DNA of 64,000 bases from Caballeronia calidae (GTDB lineage Bacteria; Pseudomonadota; Gammaproteobacteria; Burkholderiales; Burkholderiaceae), in assembly GCF_900044055.2 (NCBI RefSeq), contig NZ_FCOX02000007.1, positions 124,001 to 188,000 of the forward strand, in the 5' to 3' direction. A program made the translations under genes and the position numbers. Below the pieces are notes generated by a model. It made no database searches, had not been told where the DNA came from, and saw nothing but the letters and a program-made list of their open reading frames with translations. Shown piece after piece: positions 7,627 to 18,070 of the stretch (position 1 is the stretch's first letter; each line of letters begins with the position of its first letter).

Positions 7627-8361
7627 TCAGGCGTTCGCGGAAAGAATCGCGCCCGCGAGCGCGAAATCTTCCGGATAAGTCACCTTGAAGTTGCGCAAGC
7701 TGCCCTGAACCAGCTTCGGCGAGTGCCCGAGCCATTCGATGGCGCTCGCTTCGTCCGTCAGGTCGTGTCCGTCGTGACGGGCGCGTTCGATCGCCTCGCG
7801 CAGCATGCCGAGCCGGAACATCTGCGGCGTCTGCGCCTGCCAGAGGCCGTCGCGCGATTCCGTCCGGGCGATGCGCGTCTCGCCTTCCCCTGCGGGCGAC
7901 GGCACATCGGGCATGTTCGGTGCGACGCGCTTCAGCGTATCCGCGACCGGCAGTGCGAGAATGCCGCCGACCGCATCATCGCGCAGTTCCGCGACAAGTT
8001 TGCGAATCAGCTCCGGCGTGATGCCGGGGCGCGCGGCGTCGTGCACGAGGACCCAGTCGTCGTCGCGCGCGCCGAATTTCGCGAGCGCGATGAGCCCGTT
8101 GTACACCGACGCCTGCCGCGAGGCGCCGCCGCAGCGTTCCACCGCGAAACGCAGCCCGGCGAAGCGGCGCGCGTCGAAATGATGGTCGTCCGGTGCGAGC
8201 ACGACGAGCGTCTGCGAGAATTCGGAGCACGCGTCGAACGCCGCGAGCGTGTACGCGAGCATCGGACGGCCCGCGACGGTCTGGTATTGCTTCGGCATCG
8301 GCGCGCCGGAACGGCTGCCGGTTCCGGCGCAGGGAATCAGTGAAAACAGGCGCGAAGTCAC
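7627..8361 (-). CDS. ispD: 2-C-methyl-D-erythritol 4-phosphate cytidylyltransferase
   Basis: A 244-aa nucleotidyltransferase that makes CDP-methylerythritol from CTP in the MEP isoprenoid pathway. The CTP-binding start reads [19 protein letters not shown] (about residues 8-26). LVHDAARPG and QTPQMFR are the other family signatures. A GTG start at 8361 is chosen because it directly precedes [12 protein letters not shown] and gives family length. No ATG lies close upstream in frame. It is divergent from mfd and is followed by ispF. Confidence 0.95.
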   Translation of the reverse strand: MTSRLFSLIPCAGTGSRSGAPMPKQYQTVAGRPMLAYTLAAFDACSEFSQTLVVLAPDDHHFDARRFAGLRFAVERCGGASRQASVYNGLIALAKFGARDDDWVLVHDAARPGITPELIRKLVAELRDDAVGGILALPVADTLKRVAPNMPDVPSPAGEGETRIARTESRDGLWQAQTPQMFRLGMLREAIERARHDGHDLTDEASAIEWLGHSPKLVQGSLRNFKVTYPEDFALAGAILSANA

Positions 8362-8380
8362 GGGCAAATGAAGTGGGCGA

Positions 8381-8408
8381 GTCAAAGTTGAAGCCCGGAT
8401 TTTATAAT
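8381..8408 (+). promoter_or_regulatory. Candidate mfd promoter in the ispD-mfd divergent gap
   Basis: A perfect TATAAT (8403-8408) lies 79 nt before the mfd ATG, with a weak GTCAAA (8381-8386) as -35 at 16 bp. The same AT-rich patch could serve ispD on the other strand. Confidence 0.45.
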
Positions 8409-8487
8409 AGGTCTTTCGCGACCACGTCCCGCGCACGCCGGTTCGGTTCCTGAACCCGCGTTCGCCGGTCGGCTCCATGCACACCTT

Positions 8488-11400
8488 ATGCCTTCCAAAG
8501 CCGTCAAAGCGCAGTCCAGTTCCCCCATCGCGCTCGTGAAGCCGGGCCAGCGGTTCGCCTTCGACGGCGCGACCGGCTCGTCCGACGCGCTCGCCATTGC
8601 GCGCTATTACGCCGCCTATCGCGAGAGCGTGCCGCTGCTGACGGTCGTCACGGCGAGCGCGGTCGATGCGCAACGTCTCGCCGCCGAGATTCCCTACTTC
8701 GCGCCGGACGCACGCGTGCGCCTCCTGCCCGACTGGGAAACACTGCCTTACGACACGTTCTCGCCGCACCAGGATCTCGTCTCCGAGCGTCTCGCCACAT
8801 TGCACGATCTCGGCGAAGGCCGCTGCGACATCCTCATCGTGCCGGCGACGACCGCGCTGTATCGCATGCCGCCGGCGTCGTTTCTCGCCGCCTATACGTT
8901 CTCGTTCACGCAGGGCGAGCGCCTCGACGAAGCGAAGCTGAAGGCGCAACTGACGCTCGCGGGCTACGAGCACGTGAGCCAGGTCGTGCGTCCCGGCGAA
9001 TACTGCGTGCGCGGCTCGCTCATCGATCTCTATCCGATGGGCTCGGCGCTGCCCTATCGCATCGACTTGTTCGACGATCAGGTGGACTCCATCCGCGCGT
9101 TCGATCCGGACACACAGCGCAGCCTCTATCCCGTGCGCGACGTGCGCCTCCTGCCCGGCCGCGAGTTTCCGTTCGACGAAGCCGCGCGCACCGCTTTCCG
9201 CAGCCGCTGGCGCGAGGTCTTCGAAGGCGATCCGAGCCGCTCGCAGATCTACAAGGACATCGGCAACGGCGTGCCGTCGGCGGGCATCGAATACTATCTG
9301 CCGCTCTTCTTCGAAGAAACCGCGACGCTCTTCCACTATCTGCCGGAAGGCTCGCAGCTCGCGTTCGTCGGCGACATGGACGCGGCCATCAAGCGCTTCA
9401 CGAGCGACACGAAGCAACGCTACGACTTTCTCTCGCATGACCGCGAGCGCCCGCTGCTCGAACCGCGCCGGCTCTTTCTCACCGACGACGATTTCTTCAC
9501 GTTCGCGAAGCCTTTCGCGCAATTGAAGTTCCCGAGCACGCCGGAAGGCGGCTGGGCCGTGCCGCTGCCGGGACTCGCGATCGACCGCCACGCCGACGAG
9601 CCGCTCCTCGCGCTGCGCCACTATCTGGAGCAGACGGAGAACCGCGTGATGCTCGTCGCGGAATCGGCGGGACGGCGCGAGACCATTCAGCAATTGCTCG
9701 CGGACAACGGCCTGCGCGGCGACGCGCGCGACACGTTCCACGAATGGCTCACGAGCGACGGCAAGTTCACGCTCGGCATCGCGCCGTTGGCCAACGGCTT
9801 CGTGCTGCCGTCGGAGAAGCTCGCGATCGTCACCGAGACCGAGCTTTACGGACCGCTCGCGCGCCGCGCCGGTCGACGTCGACAGGAACAGGCGAGCAAC
9901 GTCGATTCGATGGTGCGCGATCTCGCCGAGCTGAAGGTCGGCGATCCGGTCGTGCATGCGCAGCATGGCATCGGCCGATATATGGGTCTGGTGTCGATGG
10001 ATCTCGGCGAAGGCGAAACCGAATTCCTGCATCTCGAGTACCAGAACGAAGCGAAGCTATACGTGCCCGTTTCGCAGTTGCACGTGATCTCGCGCTATAG
10101 CGGCGCGGACCCGGACAGCGCGCCTTTGCATCAGCTCGGCTCCGGCCAGTGGGAAAAGGCGAAGCGCAAGGCCGCGCAGCAGATCCGCGACACTGCCGCC
10201 GAACTGCTCAACCTCTACGCGCGCCGCGCGGCCCGCGAAGGCTACGCGTTCAAGCTCGAACCGCGCGACTACACCAAGTTCGCGGAAAGCTTCGGCTTCG
10301 AGGAGACGCCCGATCAGGCGGCGGCGATCGCGGCCGTGATCGGCGACATGACGAGCGGCAAGCCGATGGACCGCCTCGTGTGCGGCGACGTCGGCTTCGG
10401 CAAGACGGAAGTCGCGCTGCGCGCCGCGTTCATCGCGGTGATGGCGGGCAAGCAGGTCGCGATTCTCTCGCCCACCACGCTGCTCGCCGAACAGCACACG
10501 CAGACCTTCACCGACCGCTTCGCCGACTGGCCCGTGCGCATCGCGGAGCTGTCGCGCTTCAAGACCGGCAAGGAAGTGTCGACGGCGGTGCAGCAGATCA
10601 ACGAAGGCAGCGTCGATATCGTCATCGGCACGCACAAGCTGTTGTCGAGCGATGTGAAGTTCAAGCGGCTCGGGCTCGTCATCATCGACGAGGAGCATCG
10701 CTTCGGCGTGCGGCAGAAGGAAGCGCTCAAGGCATTGCGCGCCGAGGTCGACGTGCTCACGCTCACCGCGACGCCGATTCCGCGCACACTCGGCATGGCG
10801 CTGGAAGGCCTGCGCGATTTCTCTGTGATCGCGACCGCGCCGCAGAAGCGCCTCGCGATCAAGACCTTCGTGCGCCGCGAGGAAGACGGCGTGATCCGCG
10901 AAGCGATGCTGCGCGAACTGAAGCGCGGCGGCCAGGTGTACTTCCTGCATAACGAAGTCGAGACCATCGACAATCGTCGCGCGATGCTCGAAGCGCTCGT
11001 GCCCGAGGCGCGCATCGCGGTCGCGCATGGACAGATGCACGAGCGCGAACTCGAACGCGTGATGCGCGACTTCGTCGGCCAGCGCGCGAATGTGCTGCTG
11101 TGCACGACGATCATCGAGACCGGCATCGACGTGCCGAGCGCGAACACGATCCTCATGCATCGCGCGGACAAGTTCGGGCTTGCGCAGTTGCACCAGTTGC
11201 GCGGGCGTGTCGGGCGCTCGCATCACCAGGCGTATGCGTATCTGCTCGTGCACGATCCGCAGTCGCTGACGAAGCAGGCGCAGCGCCGGCTCGAAGCGAT
11301 TCAGCAGATGGAGGAACTCGGCTCGGGCTTCTATCTGGCGATGCACGACCTCGAGATTCGCGGCACCGGCGAAGTGCTCGGCGACAAGCAGTCGGGCGAG

Positions 11401-11964
11401 ATTCACGAGATCGGCTTCCAGCTTTACACCGACATGCTGAACGATGCCGTGCGCGCGCTGAAGGAAGGCCGCGAGCCGGATCTGAACGCGCCGCTGGCGG
11501 CGACGACCGAGATCAATCTGCACGCGCCCGCGATCTTGCCGGCCGATTACTGCGGCGATGTGCAGGAGCGTCTGTCGCTGTACAAGCGGCTCGCGAACTG
11601 CGAATCGAGCGATGCGATCGACGGCATTCTCGAAGAGCTGGTGGATCGCTTCGGCAAGCTGCCGCCGCAGGCGCATGCGCTCGTCGAGACGCATCGGTTG
11701 AGGCTGGCGGCCAAGCCGCTCGGCATTTCCAAGATCGATGCGGCCGAGCAGTCCATCTCGCTGCAGTTCGTGCCGAATCCGCCTGTCGATGGGATGAAGA
11801 TCATCGAGATGGTGCAGAAGCATAAGCACATCAAGCTGGCTGGGCAGGATAAGTTGCGGATCGAGACGCGCAGCCCTGATCTGGCTGTGAGGCTCTCGAC
11901 GGTCAAGGAGACGCTGCGGGCGCTGGGGGGGCCGGTTAGGCAGTCGATTGCTGCAGCGCGGTGA
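8488..11964 (+). CDS. mfd: Transcription-repair coupling factor Mfd
   Basis: An 1158-aa ATP-dependent translocase that displaces stalled RNA polymerase and recruits UvrA. The N-terminal UvrB-like region contains [20 protein letters not shown] (about 78-97). The RNA polymerase interaction domain follows near 480-550. The RecG-like motor has Walker [12 protein letters not shown] at 633-643, the DEEH box at 734-737, and [16 protein letters not shown]. The C-terminal TRCF domain ends the protein. Length is close to the E. coli protein. No frameshift is seen. Confidence 0.98.
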   Translation: MPSKAVKAQSSSPIALVKPGQRFAFDGATGSSDALAIARYYAAYRESVPLLTVVTASAVDAQRLAAEIPYFAPDARVRLLPDWETLPYDTFSPHQDLVSERLATLHDLGEGRCDILIVPATTALYRMPPASFLAAYTFSFTQGERLDEAKLKAQLTLAGYEHVSQVVRPGEYCVRGSLIDLYPMGSALPYRIDLFDDQVDSIRAFDPDTQRSLYPVRDVRLLPGREFPFDEAARTAFRSRWREVFEGDPSRSQIYKDIGNGVPSAGIEYYLPLFFEETATLFHYLPEGSQLAFVGDMDAAIKRFTSDTKQRYDFLSHDRERPLLEPRRLFLTDDDFFTFAKPFAQLKFPSTPEGGWAVPLPGLAIDRHADEPLLALRHYLEQTENRVMLVAESAGRRETIQQLLADNGLRGDARDTFHEWLTSDGKFTLGIAPLANGFVLPSEKLAIVTETELYGPLARRAGRRRQEQASNVDSMVRDLAELKVGDPVVHAQHGIGRYMGLVSMDLGEGETEFLHLEYQNEAKLYVPVSQLHVISRYSGADPDSAPLHQLGSGQWEKAKRKAAQQIRDTAAELLNLYARRAAREGYAFKLEPRDYTKFAESFGFEETPDQAAAIAAVIGDMTSGKPMDRLVCGDVGFGKTEVALRAAFIAVMAGKQVAILSPTTLLAEQHTQTFTDRFADWPVRIAELSRFKTGKEVSTAVQQINEGSVDIVIGTHKLLSSDVKFKRLGLVIIDEEHRFGVRQKEALKALRAEVDVLTLTATPIPRTLGMALEGLRDFSVIATAPQKRLAIKTFVRREEDGVIREAMLRELKRGGQVYFLHNEVETIDNRRAMLEALVPEARIAVAHGQMHERELERVMRDFVGQRANVLLCTTIIETGIDVPSANTILMHRADKFGLAQLHQLRGRVGRSHHQAYAYLLVHDPQSLTKQAQRRLEAIQQMEELGSGFYLAMHDLEIRGTGEVLGDKQSGEIHEIGFQLYTDMLNDAVRALKEGREPDLNAPLAATTEINLHAPAILPADYCGDVQERLSLYKRLANCESSDAIDGILEELVDRFGKLPPQAHALVETHRLRLAAKPLGISKIDAAEQSISLQFVPNPPVDGMKIIEMVQKHKHIKLAGQDKLRIETRSPDLAVRLSTVKETLRALGGPVRQSIAAAR

Positions 11965-12008
11965 CGTGTTTTGGGGATGGTTCGCTGGTGCTTCTATAGA
12001 CTTCCTGT

Positions 12009-12620
12009 ATTCGTGTCGGTCTATTTGCTCTGCCCCTGTGCGGGGCGGCAGTCACTTTCTTTGCTGCTGCAAAGAAAGTAACCAAAGAAACAGCTATCCC
12101 CATCCAAAGTACTTCATGCCGGCCCCGGCACAGAAGTACTCTCGTGGTCCGGCAGTAGCGAGTGCCCTCATAGGCCATACCGGGCTTGGATCGCGCACGG
12201 TCTGTCACATCGCGCCGCCCAACTGACGGGTAAGGCGCCAAATAGCTCCGGCCCGCTTCGCGGCCGACCGGTCCATCGGGTCTGCGCGCGCTTCTTTGCT
12301 GGCTGATGCTTCTATCTCACTGCGTCGGCCTTCCGTTGGTTTCCCTTGCATACCCTTCGGCAGCGCGTAGCGCTGTGCCGGAGCTATTTGGTGCTGAACC
12401 AGTGCGCTACACCGACTAGCTTGTCAGACCGTGCGCGGTCCAAGCCCGGTTAGGCCTATGAGGGCACTCGCTACTGCCGGACCACGTGCGAAGTTCTGTG
12501 CCGGGGCCGGTGTGAAGTACTTTGGATGGGGATAGCTGTTTCTTTGGTTACTTTCTTTGCAGCAGCAAAGAAAGTGACTGCCGCCCCGCACAGGGGCAAC
12601 GCCAATAGACCGACGCGAAT
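12009..12620. repeat. 612-nt nested inverted repeat (interspersed element, non-coding)
   Basis: The outer arms 12009-12204 and 12425-12620 are both 196 nt and, read by eye, differ at about 13 positions without indels. A perfect inner 15-bp inverted repeat (12238-12252 and 12377-12391) shares exactly the same dyad axis near 12314.5. Each arm holds a smaller hairpin built on CTTTCTTTGC/GCAAAGAAAG and a GCCCC/GGGGC stem. No transposase or clear target duplication is seen. Short ORFs that read through it are likely artefacts. It resembles repeated intergenic elements of Burkholderia-type genomes, but this is unverified. Confidence 0.85.
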
Positions 12621-12740
12621 ATGGGATCCGGCGAAAACCAAAAAACGAAAAACCCAAAACCAAAAAACCAAAAGCCCCAGCCGGCGGGCCAGCCCCCCAC
12701 ATTTCGGCTATGATCAAACCCTACCCGCAGGAGTAAAAAA
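12621..12740 (+). promoter_or_regulatory. A-rich leader and probable argE promoter region
   Basis: A run of A/C-rich DNA (12633-12675) is followed by a -10-like TATGAT at 12709-12714 and a GCAGGAG ribosome site at 12727-12733 before the argE ATG. No convincing -35 is visible. Confidence 0.4.
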
Positions 12741-13967
12741 ATGTCACAGATCGCTGATCCGGCGCATCTCGAAGCTCAATCCAGAACCGAAACGCCCATT
12801 TCCCTGCCGTGGATCGAACGGCTAGTTTCCATCGATACTGTCAGCCGCAATCCGAACCTCGGCCTGATCGAAACCGTCCGCGACGAACTGCGCAAGTCAG
12901 GCATCGAAGCCACCATCACCACCGATCCGCGCGGTCAATGGGCGAACCTCTTCGCCACGGTCCCGGCGCACGACGGCGAGACCAACGGCGGCATCGTGCT
13001 CTCGGGTCACACGGATGTCGTGCCCGTCGATGGTCAGGACTGGCAGAGCGACCCGTTCAGGCCTGAAATCCGCGACGGCCTGCTCTACGGCCGCGGCTCG
13101 TGCGACATGAAAGGCTTCATCGGCGCGGCACTCGCGATGCTGCCGAAGATGCAGGCGACGAAGCTCGCGAAACCCATCCACTTCGCGCTTTCGTACGACG
13201 AAGAAATCGGTTGCGCCGGTGCACCGCTGATGATCGCCGACCTGCTGAAGCGCGGCGTGAAACCGGACGGCTGCATCGTCGGCGAACCCACGTCGATGCG
13301 CCCGATCATCGCGCATAAAGGCATCAACACGTATCACTGCTGCGTGCGCGGCTTCGCGGCGCACTCGTCGCTGACGCCGAAGGGCCTCAACGCAATCGAA
13401 TACGCCGCGCGGCTGATTTGCCACATCCGCGATATCGCCGACGAATTCCGCGCCAACGGACCCTTCGACGAACTCTACGACGTGCCCTTCACCACCAGCC
13501 AGACGAGCACGATCAAAGGCGGCAACGCGATCAACACCGTGCCCGCCGAATGCAACTTCGAATTCGAATTCCGCAATCTGCCGACGATGGACCCCGAGCA
13601 GATCTTCAGGCGCATCGAATCGTACGCGCATGACACGCTGCTGCCGAAGATGCTGAAAGAGCACGGCAACGCGGCCATCGAATTCACGAAGCTCGCCTCC
13701 GCGCCGGGCCTCGACGCCACCGAGCAGGCCGCCATCACGCAACTCGTACGCGCGCTCACGGAGAACCAGGACAAGCGCAAGGTCGCGTACGGCACCGAAG
13801 CGGGTCTGTTCGCGAACGCTGGCGTGCCGAGCATCGTGTGCGGGCCGGGCAACATCGAGCAGGCGCACAAGGCGAACGAATACGTGTCGCTCGAACAGCT
13901 CGCGCAGTGCGAGGCATTCCTCGGCAAGTTCATTCACAGCATGTCCGTCGAAGCACAGGGCCGCTGA
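12741..13967 (+). CDS. argE: Acetylornithine deacetylase
   Basis: A 408-aa M20 family metallo-hydrolase that releases acetate from N-acetylornithine in arginine synthesis. The first metal motif is SGHTDVVPVDGQDW (about 92-105). The second is GRGSCDMKG, the catalytic acid pair is in YDEEIGCAG, and IVGEPTSM follows. The C-terminal YGTEAGLF and GPGNIEQAH motifs are present. A good GCAGGAG site precedes the ATG. A PLP-dependent lyase gene follows after 22 nt and probably shares the transcript. Confidence 0.93.
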   Translation: MSQIADPAHLEAQSRTETPISLPWIERLVSIDTVSRNPNLGLIETVRDELRKSGIEATITTDPRGQWANLFATVPAHDGETNGGIVLSGHTDVVPVDGQDWQSDPFRPEIRDGLLYGRGSCDMKGFIGAALAMLPKMQATKLAKPIHFALSYDEEIGCAGAPLMIADLLKRGVKPDGCIVGEPTSMRPIIAHKGINTYHCCVRGFAAHSSLTPKGLNAIEYAARLICHIRDIADEFRANGPFDELYDVPFTTSQTSTIKGGNAINTVPAECNFEFEFRNLPTMDPEQIFRRIESYAHDTLLPKMLKEHGNAAIEFTKLASAPGLDATEQAAITQLVRALTENQDKRKVAYGTEAGLFANAGVPSIVCGPGNIEQAHKANEYVSLEQLAQCEAFLGKFIHSMSVEAQGR

Positions 13968-13989
13968 TCTTTTCAGAGCAAGAAGAACC

Positions 13990-14994
13990 ATGTCCACTGC
14001 CACGCAGCATTCCGACAATACGATCGACGGCACGCCGATTCCGACGCTCGACGACATCGCCGAGCAGCACATGGCGCTCACGCCCTGGGTCGCGCGCACG
14101 CCCACCTTCGAGCGCCACGACTTTCCGACGCTCGAAGGCACGCCGATCACGTTCAAGTTCGAATTGCTGCAGGCGAGCGGCACGTTCAAGGCGCGCGGCG
14201 CGTTCTCGAACATCCTCGCATTGAGCGACAGCGAGCGTTCGGCCGGCGTCACGTGCGTGTCGGCGGGCAATCACGCGGTGGCGGTCGCATATGCCGCGCA
14301 GCGCATGGAAGTGGGCGCGAAGGTCGTCATCATCAAGAGCGCGAGCCCGGCGCGCGTCGCGCTATGCCGGCGCTTCGGCGCGGAGGTCGTGTTCGCGGAG
14401 AACGTCGCCGAGGCCTTCGATGTCGTACGACGCATCGAAGCGGAAGAAGGACGCGTGTTCATCCATCCGTTCAACGGCTATCGCACGGTGCTCGGCACGG
14501 CGACGCTCGGCTACGAATGGACATCGCAGGCGCCGGATCTCGACGCGGTGATTCTGCCGATCGGCGGCGGCGGACTGGCTGCGGGCGTATCGACGGCGAT
14601 GCGTCTCGCGAATCCGTCGCTGCATGTGTACGGCGTCGAACCGGAAGGCTCGGACGCGATGCGGCGCAGCTTCGAAGCGAATCACACGATCAAGATGGGC
14701 GCGATGCACGGCATCGCCGATTCGCTGATGGCGCCGCACACCGAGCAGTACAGCTATGAACTCTGCCGGCGGCATATCGATGAAATCGTCACCGTGTCCG
14801 ACAACGAATTGCGTCACGGCATGCTGCAGCTTTTCAACGAGCTGAAACTCGCGGTCGAGCCGGCGTGCGCCGCCGCCACGGCCGCCCTGCTCGGCCCGTT
14901 GCGCGAGCGTCTGCAAGGCCGGCGCGTCGGCGTATTGTTGTGCGGGACCAATACCGATCCGGCGACATTCGCGAAGCATCTGGCGAACGCCTGA
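13990..14994 (+). CDS. PLP-dependent threonine/serine dehydratase-like enzyme
   Basis: A 334-aa fold-type II PLP enzyme. The cofactor lysine lies in ASGTFKARGA (about 62-71). SAGNHAVAVA is the Asn loop, and PIGGGGLAAG is the phosphate-binding glycine loop. This set matches biosynthetic/catabolic threonine dehydratases and serine racemases, but there is no C-terminal ACT-like regulatory domain. The length fits the short catabolic form. It follows argE by 22 nt. Substrate cannot be settled from sequence: threonine, serine or a hydroxy-amino acid are all possible. Confidence 0.85.
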   Translation: MSTATQHSDNTIDGTPIPTLDDIAEQHMALTPWVARTPTFERHDFPTLEGTPITFKFELLQASGTFKARGAFSNILALSDSERSAGVTCVSAGNHAVAVAYAAQRMEVGAKVVIIKSASPARVALCRRFGAEVVFAENVAEAFDVVRRIEAEEGRVFIHPFNGYRTVLGTATLGYEWTSQAPDLDAVILPIGGGGLAAGVSTAMRLANPSLHVYGVEPEGSDAMRRSFEANHTIKMGAMHGIADSLMAPHTEQYSYELCRRHIDEIVTVSDNELRHGMLQLFNELKLAVEPACAAATAALLGPLRERLQGRRVGVLLCGTNTDPATFAKHLANA

Positions 14995-15001
14995 AACGCA
15001 C

Positions 15002-15038
15002 GCGGCCCCTTATCCGTCGATAAGGGGCCGCCTCTTTT
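15002..15038 (+). terminator. Strong terminator between convergent argE operon and potI
   Basis: A 13-bp perfect stem, GCGGCCCCTTATC (15002-15014) with GATAAGGGGCCGC (15019-15031), has a 4-nt loop and is followed by CTCTTTT. Confidence 0.85.
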
Positions 15039-15051
15039 GCTGCGTCCTGCG

Positions 15052-15870
15052 TTACATCACGGCTGCGAGCCTTCTGCGCTCACTGCGCTGCATGAAGTAA
15101 TTCGCCGCGATCACGCCGATCGTCACGAGCGCGATGAACAAGGTCGCGAGCGCGTTCATCTCCGGATTCAGGCCGAGACGCACGCGCGAGAACACGACGA
15201 GCGGCAGCGTCGTCGAGCCGGGGCCGGACAGGAACGCCGACAGCACGAGGTCATCGATCGACAGCGTGAAGGACAAAAGCCATCCCGCGACGAGCGCCTG
15301 CGAGATCAGCGGCAATGTGATCGAGAAGAACACGCGCAGGGGCGTCGCGCCGAGATCGAGCGCGGCTTCCTCCAGCGACGGATTCAGCTCCCGCACGCGC
15401 GACTCCACGATGATCGCCACATACGAGATGCACAGCATCACGTGGCCGATCCAGATCGTGAAGAAGCCGCGCTCAGGCCATCCGATCAGCTTCGCCATCT
15501 CCACGAACAGCAGCAGCAGCGAAATGCCCTGAATGACTTCGGGAATCACGAGCGGCGCGTTGATCATGCCCGTGTAGAGCGTGAAGCCCTTGAAGCGGCC
15601 CATGCGCGCGAGCACGAAGCCCGCCCACGTGCCGATCACGACCGACGCGCACGCCGTGAAAAACGCGATGCGCAACGACAGCCACGCGGCGTTGATGAGC
15701 TCGTCATCGGTGATGAGCGCGCGATACCACTTGAGCGACGGCTCGGTCCATACGGTCACGAGCGGCGAGTCGTTGAACGAATAGACGATGAGACTCAGGA
15801 TCGGGATATACAGAAATGCGAACCCGAGGCCCAGCGCGGTGATTTGCAACGGACGGCTGGGCTTGATCAT
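15052..15870 (-). CDS. potI: Putrescine/spermidine ABC transporter permease PotI
   Basis: A 272-aa inner-membrane permease with about six hydrophobic segments. The cytoplasmic EAA loop (ELNPSLEEAALDLGATPLR, near 170-188) contacts the ATPase. The FTLSIDDLVLSAFLSGPGS stretch is typical of polyamine permeases. The ATG at 15870 overlaps the potH stop by 4 nt (ATGA), so translation is coupled. It is the last gene of potF-potG-potH-potI. Polyamine specificity is assigned from operon order and family resemblance. Confidence 0.92.
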   Translation of the reverse strand: MIKPSRPLQITALGLGFAFLYIPILSLIVYSFNDSPLVTVWTEPSLKWYRALITDDELINAAWLSLRIAFFTACASVVIGTWAGFVLARMGRFKGFTLYTGMINAPLVIPEVIQGISLLLLFVEMAKLIGWPERGFFTIWIGHVMLCISYVAIIVESRVRELNPSLEEAALDLGATPLRVFFSITLPLISQALVAGWLLSFTLSIDDLVLSAFLSGPGSTTLPLVVFSRVRLGLNPEMNALATLFIALVTIGVIAANYFMQRSERRRLAAVM

Positions 15871-16772
15871 CGCTTTTCCTCCAGTTGCTTCGCCTGGAAG
15901 TGCTGGAAAAGCGCCATCGGCACGAGCAGCAGCAAGACCATCGCGCAGGTGACGGCGGAGGCCATCGGCCAGTCGGCGTTGTTGAAGAACTCGTTCCACA
16001 TGACGCGGCCGATCATCAGGGTATCCGCGCCGCCGAGCAGTTCAGGAATCACGTACTCGCCCACCGCCGGGATGAACACGAGCAGGCAGCCCGCGATGAT
16101 GCCGTTCTTCGACAGCGGCAGCGTGATCTGCACGAACGCCTTCCACGGCTTCGCGCCGAGATCGTAGGCGGCTTCGAGCAAGGTCAGGTCCATCTTCACG
16201 AGATGCGCGTAGAGCGGCATCACGAGAAACGGCAGATACGAATACACCATGCCGATATACACCGCGATATTCGTGTGATACAGCTCGATCGGCGAATGCA
16301 GCAGGCCGATCGACATCAGGAAGTTGTTGAGCAGGCCGTTGTTCTTGAGAATGCCGATCCACGCATACACGCGGATCAGGAACGACGTCCAGAACGGCAG
16401 CATCACGGCCATCATCAGGATGTTGCGCGTGGCCGGATTCGAGCGCGCGATGTAATACGCCATCGGATAGCCGATCACGAGGCACAGCACAGTCGATACC
16501 GCCGCGACCAGCAGCGAGTTCATGTAGGTCGCGAAGTACAGGCTGTCCTGCACGAGGAACGCGTAGTGCGCGAAGTCGAGCGCGATGTGCATCACGCCCT
16601 CTTCCATCGACACGAGATCCGTGTACGGCGGAATGCCGAGCTGGCTGTCCGAGAAGCTGATCTTCACGACGAGCAGGAACGGCACGAAGAACAGCAGCAG
16701 GAGCCACAGATACGGCCCGCCGATGACGAGCGTGCGCCCGCTCACGCCGACGCGCTTGAGCAGATTCATCAT
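15867..16772 (-). CDS. potH: Putrescine/spermidine ABC transporter permease PotH
   Basis: A 301-aa inner-membrane permease that forms the channel with PotI. Hydrophobic segments include one near 20-40 and several in the C-terminal half. The EAA loop reads LLEAAYDLGAKPWKAF (about 197-212). FIPAVGEYVIPELLGGADT is a strongly conserved PotB/PotH stretch. It overlaps both neighbours by 4 nt, giving tight translational coupling. Confidence 0.93.
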   Translation of the reverse strand: MMNLLKRVGVSGRTLVIGGPYLWLLLLFFVPFLLVVKISFSDSQLGIPPYTDLVSMEEGVMHIALDFAHYAFLVQDSLYFATYMNSLLVAAVSTVLCLVIGYPMAYYIARSNPATRNILMMAVMLPFWTSFLIRVYAWIGILKNNGLLNNFLMSIGLLHSPIELYHTNIAVYIGMVYSYLPFLVMPLYAHLVKMDLTLLEAAYDLGAKPWKAFVQITLPLSKNGIIAGCLLVFIPAVGEYVIPELLGGADTLMIGRVMWNEFFNNADWPMASAVTCAMVLLLLVPMALFQHFQAKQLEEKR

Positions 16773-17941
16773 GACGTCAGCACCACGCCCGCCGACGCGC
16801 TCCAGCGCACGTAGACTTCGTCGTCGAACGTGGGCGAATCGATCTCGCCGATCGCGAGGCTCGACAGATTCGCGACCACGACCTTGCCGGAATCGAGCGT
16901 CACGTGATAGAGCGTGTAGCCGCCCATGTACGCGATGTTCGTCACCTTGCCGCGGCCCCAGTTGTACGCGCCCTCGGGCGGCTTTCTCGTCAGCGCGATG
17001 CGCTCCGGGCGCACGGAGATCGTCACCGGCATGCCGAGCGGCCCGGTGATGCCGTGGCTCACATAGAGACGCACCGGCAGCTCCGCCGATTCGACGAACA
17101 CGTGATCCGGCTCGTCCTCCACGACATTGCCGTCGAAGAGATTGGTCGAGCCGATGAACTGCGCCGAGAAGCGGCTGTTCGGATACTCATAGACTTCATG
17201 CGGCGTGCCGAGCTGCACGATCTGGCCTTCGCTCATCACGGCGAGGCGATTGGCCATGGTCATGGCTTCTTCCTGATCGTGCGTCACCATGATGCAGGTC
17301 ACGCCGACCTGATCGAGAATGTTGACGAGTTCGATCTGCGTGCGCTGGCGAATCTGCTTGTCGAGCGCGGACATCGGCTCGTCGAGCAGCAGCAGCTTCG
17401 GACGCTTGACGAGACTGCGCGCGAGCGCGACGCGCTGTTGCTGGCCGCCCGAGAGTTGATGCGGCTTGCGCTTCGCGTACTGCGCCATCTGCACGAGTTG
17501 CAGCGCGTTATGCACGCGGTCTTTCAGCTCGCTGCCGCGCACCCCTTCCTGCTTCAACCCGAACGCGACGTTCGACTCCACGCTCATGTGCGGAAAGAGC
17601 GCGTAAGACTGGAACATCATGTTGACGGGCCGGTTGTACGGCGGCATCTTCGCGAGGTCTTCGCCGTCGATCAGAATCTGCCCTTCGGTCACGGACTCGA
17701 GCCCGGCAAGCATGCGCAAGAGCGTCGACTTGCCGCAGCCCGAGCTGCCGAGCAGCGCGAAAAGCTCGCCCTTCTTCACCGACAGGCTGACGCCCCGCAC
17801 GGCCGTCGTCTCGCCGAACTTCTTCACGACGTCGACGATCTGCACGAAGTTGTCGTCCGTACCCAGCGACGACGGAGAACTGCCCGGCTCGCGCCGGCCG
17901 GAATTAGGCGCTGCCTTCAACGCGCTCGACTGCTCACTCAT
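16769..17941 (-). CDS. potG: Polyamine ABC transporter ATP-binding protein PotG
   Basis: A 390-aa ATPase of the CUT1/polyamine type. Walker A is GSSGCGKST (about 65-73), the signature is LSGGQQQRVALARSL, Walker B is LLLLDEP, and the switch His is in [10 protein letters not shown]-terminal TOBE-like domain (about 300-390) follows. It energises putrescine import through PotH/PotI. The start lies 129 nt after potF, a gap that holds a hairpin. The stop overlaps potH by 4 nt. Confidence 0.94.
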   Translation of the reverse strand: MSEQSSALKAAPNSGRREPGSSPSSLGTDDNFVQIVDVVKKFGETTAVRGVSLSVKKGELFALLGSSGCGKSTLLRMLAGLESVTEGQILIDGEDLAKMPPYNRPVNMMFQSYALFPHMSVESNVAFGLKQEGVRGSELKDRVHNALQLVQMAQYAKRKPHQLSGGQQQRVALARSLVKRPKLLLLDEPMSALDKQIRQRTQIELVNILDQVGVTCIMVTHDQEEAMTMANRLAVMSEGQIVQLGTPHEVYEYPNSRFSAQFIGSTNLFDGNVVEDEPDHVFVESAELPVRLYVSHGITGPLGMPVTISVRPERIALTRKPPEGAYNWGRGKVTNIAYMGGYTLYHVTLDSGKVVVANLSSLAIGEIDSPTFDDEVYVRWSASAGVVLTS

Positions 17942-18013
17942 GATTGCCTGTTCAACTCCTTGCTTCCATGCGTCCTTCGTGGCTCGCCCCGACGTGCGAT
18001 GCGACCACGAACA

Positions 18014-18037
18014 AAGCCCCCGGAGGTCCAGGGGCTT
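18014..18037 (-). terminator. Intercistronic hairpin between potF and potG
   Basis: Read on the minus strand, AAGCCCC pairs with GGGGCTT around a 10-nt loop and is followed by TGTT. Its place right after the binding-protein gene suggests an attenuator that makes PotF more abundant than the membrane components. Confidence 0.6.
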
Positions 18038-18070
18038 CGTCGATTCAAAAGAATAACCGGCTTACCAGTT

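Noticed and set aside
7627..10032. 801-codon minus-strand frame across ispD and mfd
   Set aside because: Only the ispD part is real. The upstream part is antisense to mfd and ends in the genuine GTG start of ispD.
11936..12740. Insertion sequence remnant with transposase between mfd and argE
   Set aside because: The inverted repeats suggested an IS, but the core has no transposase-like frame and I found no target duplication.
12526..12825. Small ORF reading out of the inverted repeat (and its mirror at 11936-12241)
   Set aside because: Both frames are made of the repeat arms, overlap known genes or their promoters, and lack ribosome sites. They follow from the repeat sequence itself.
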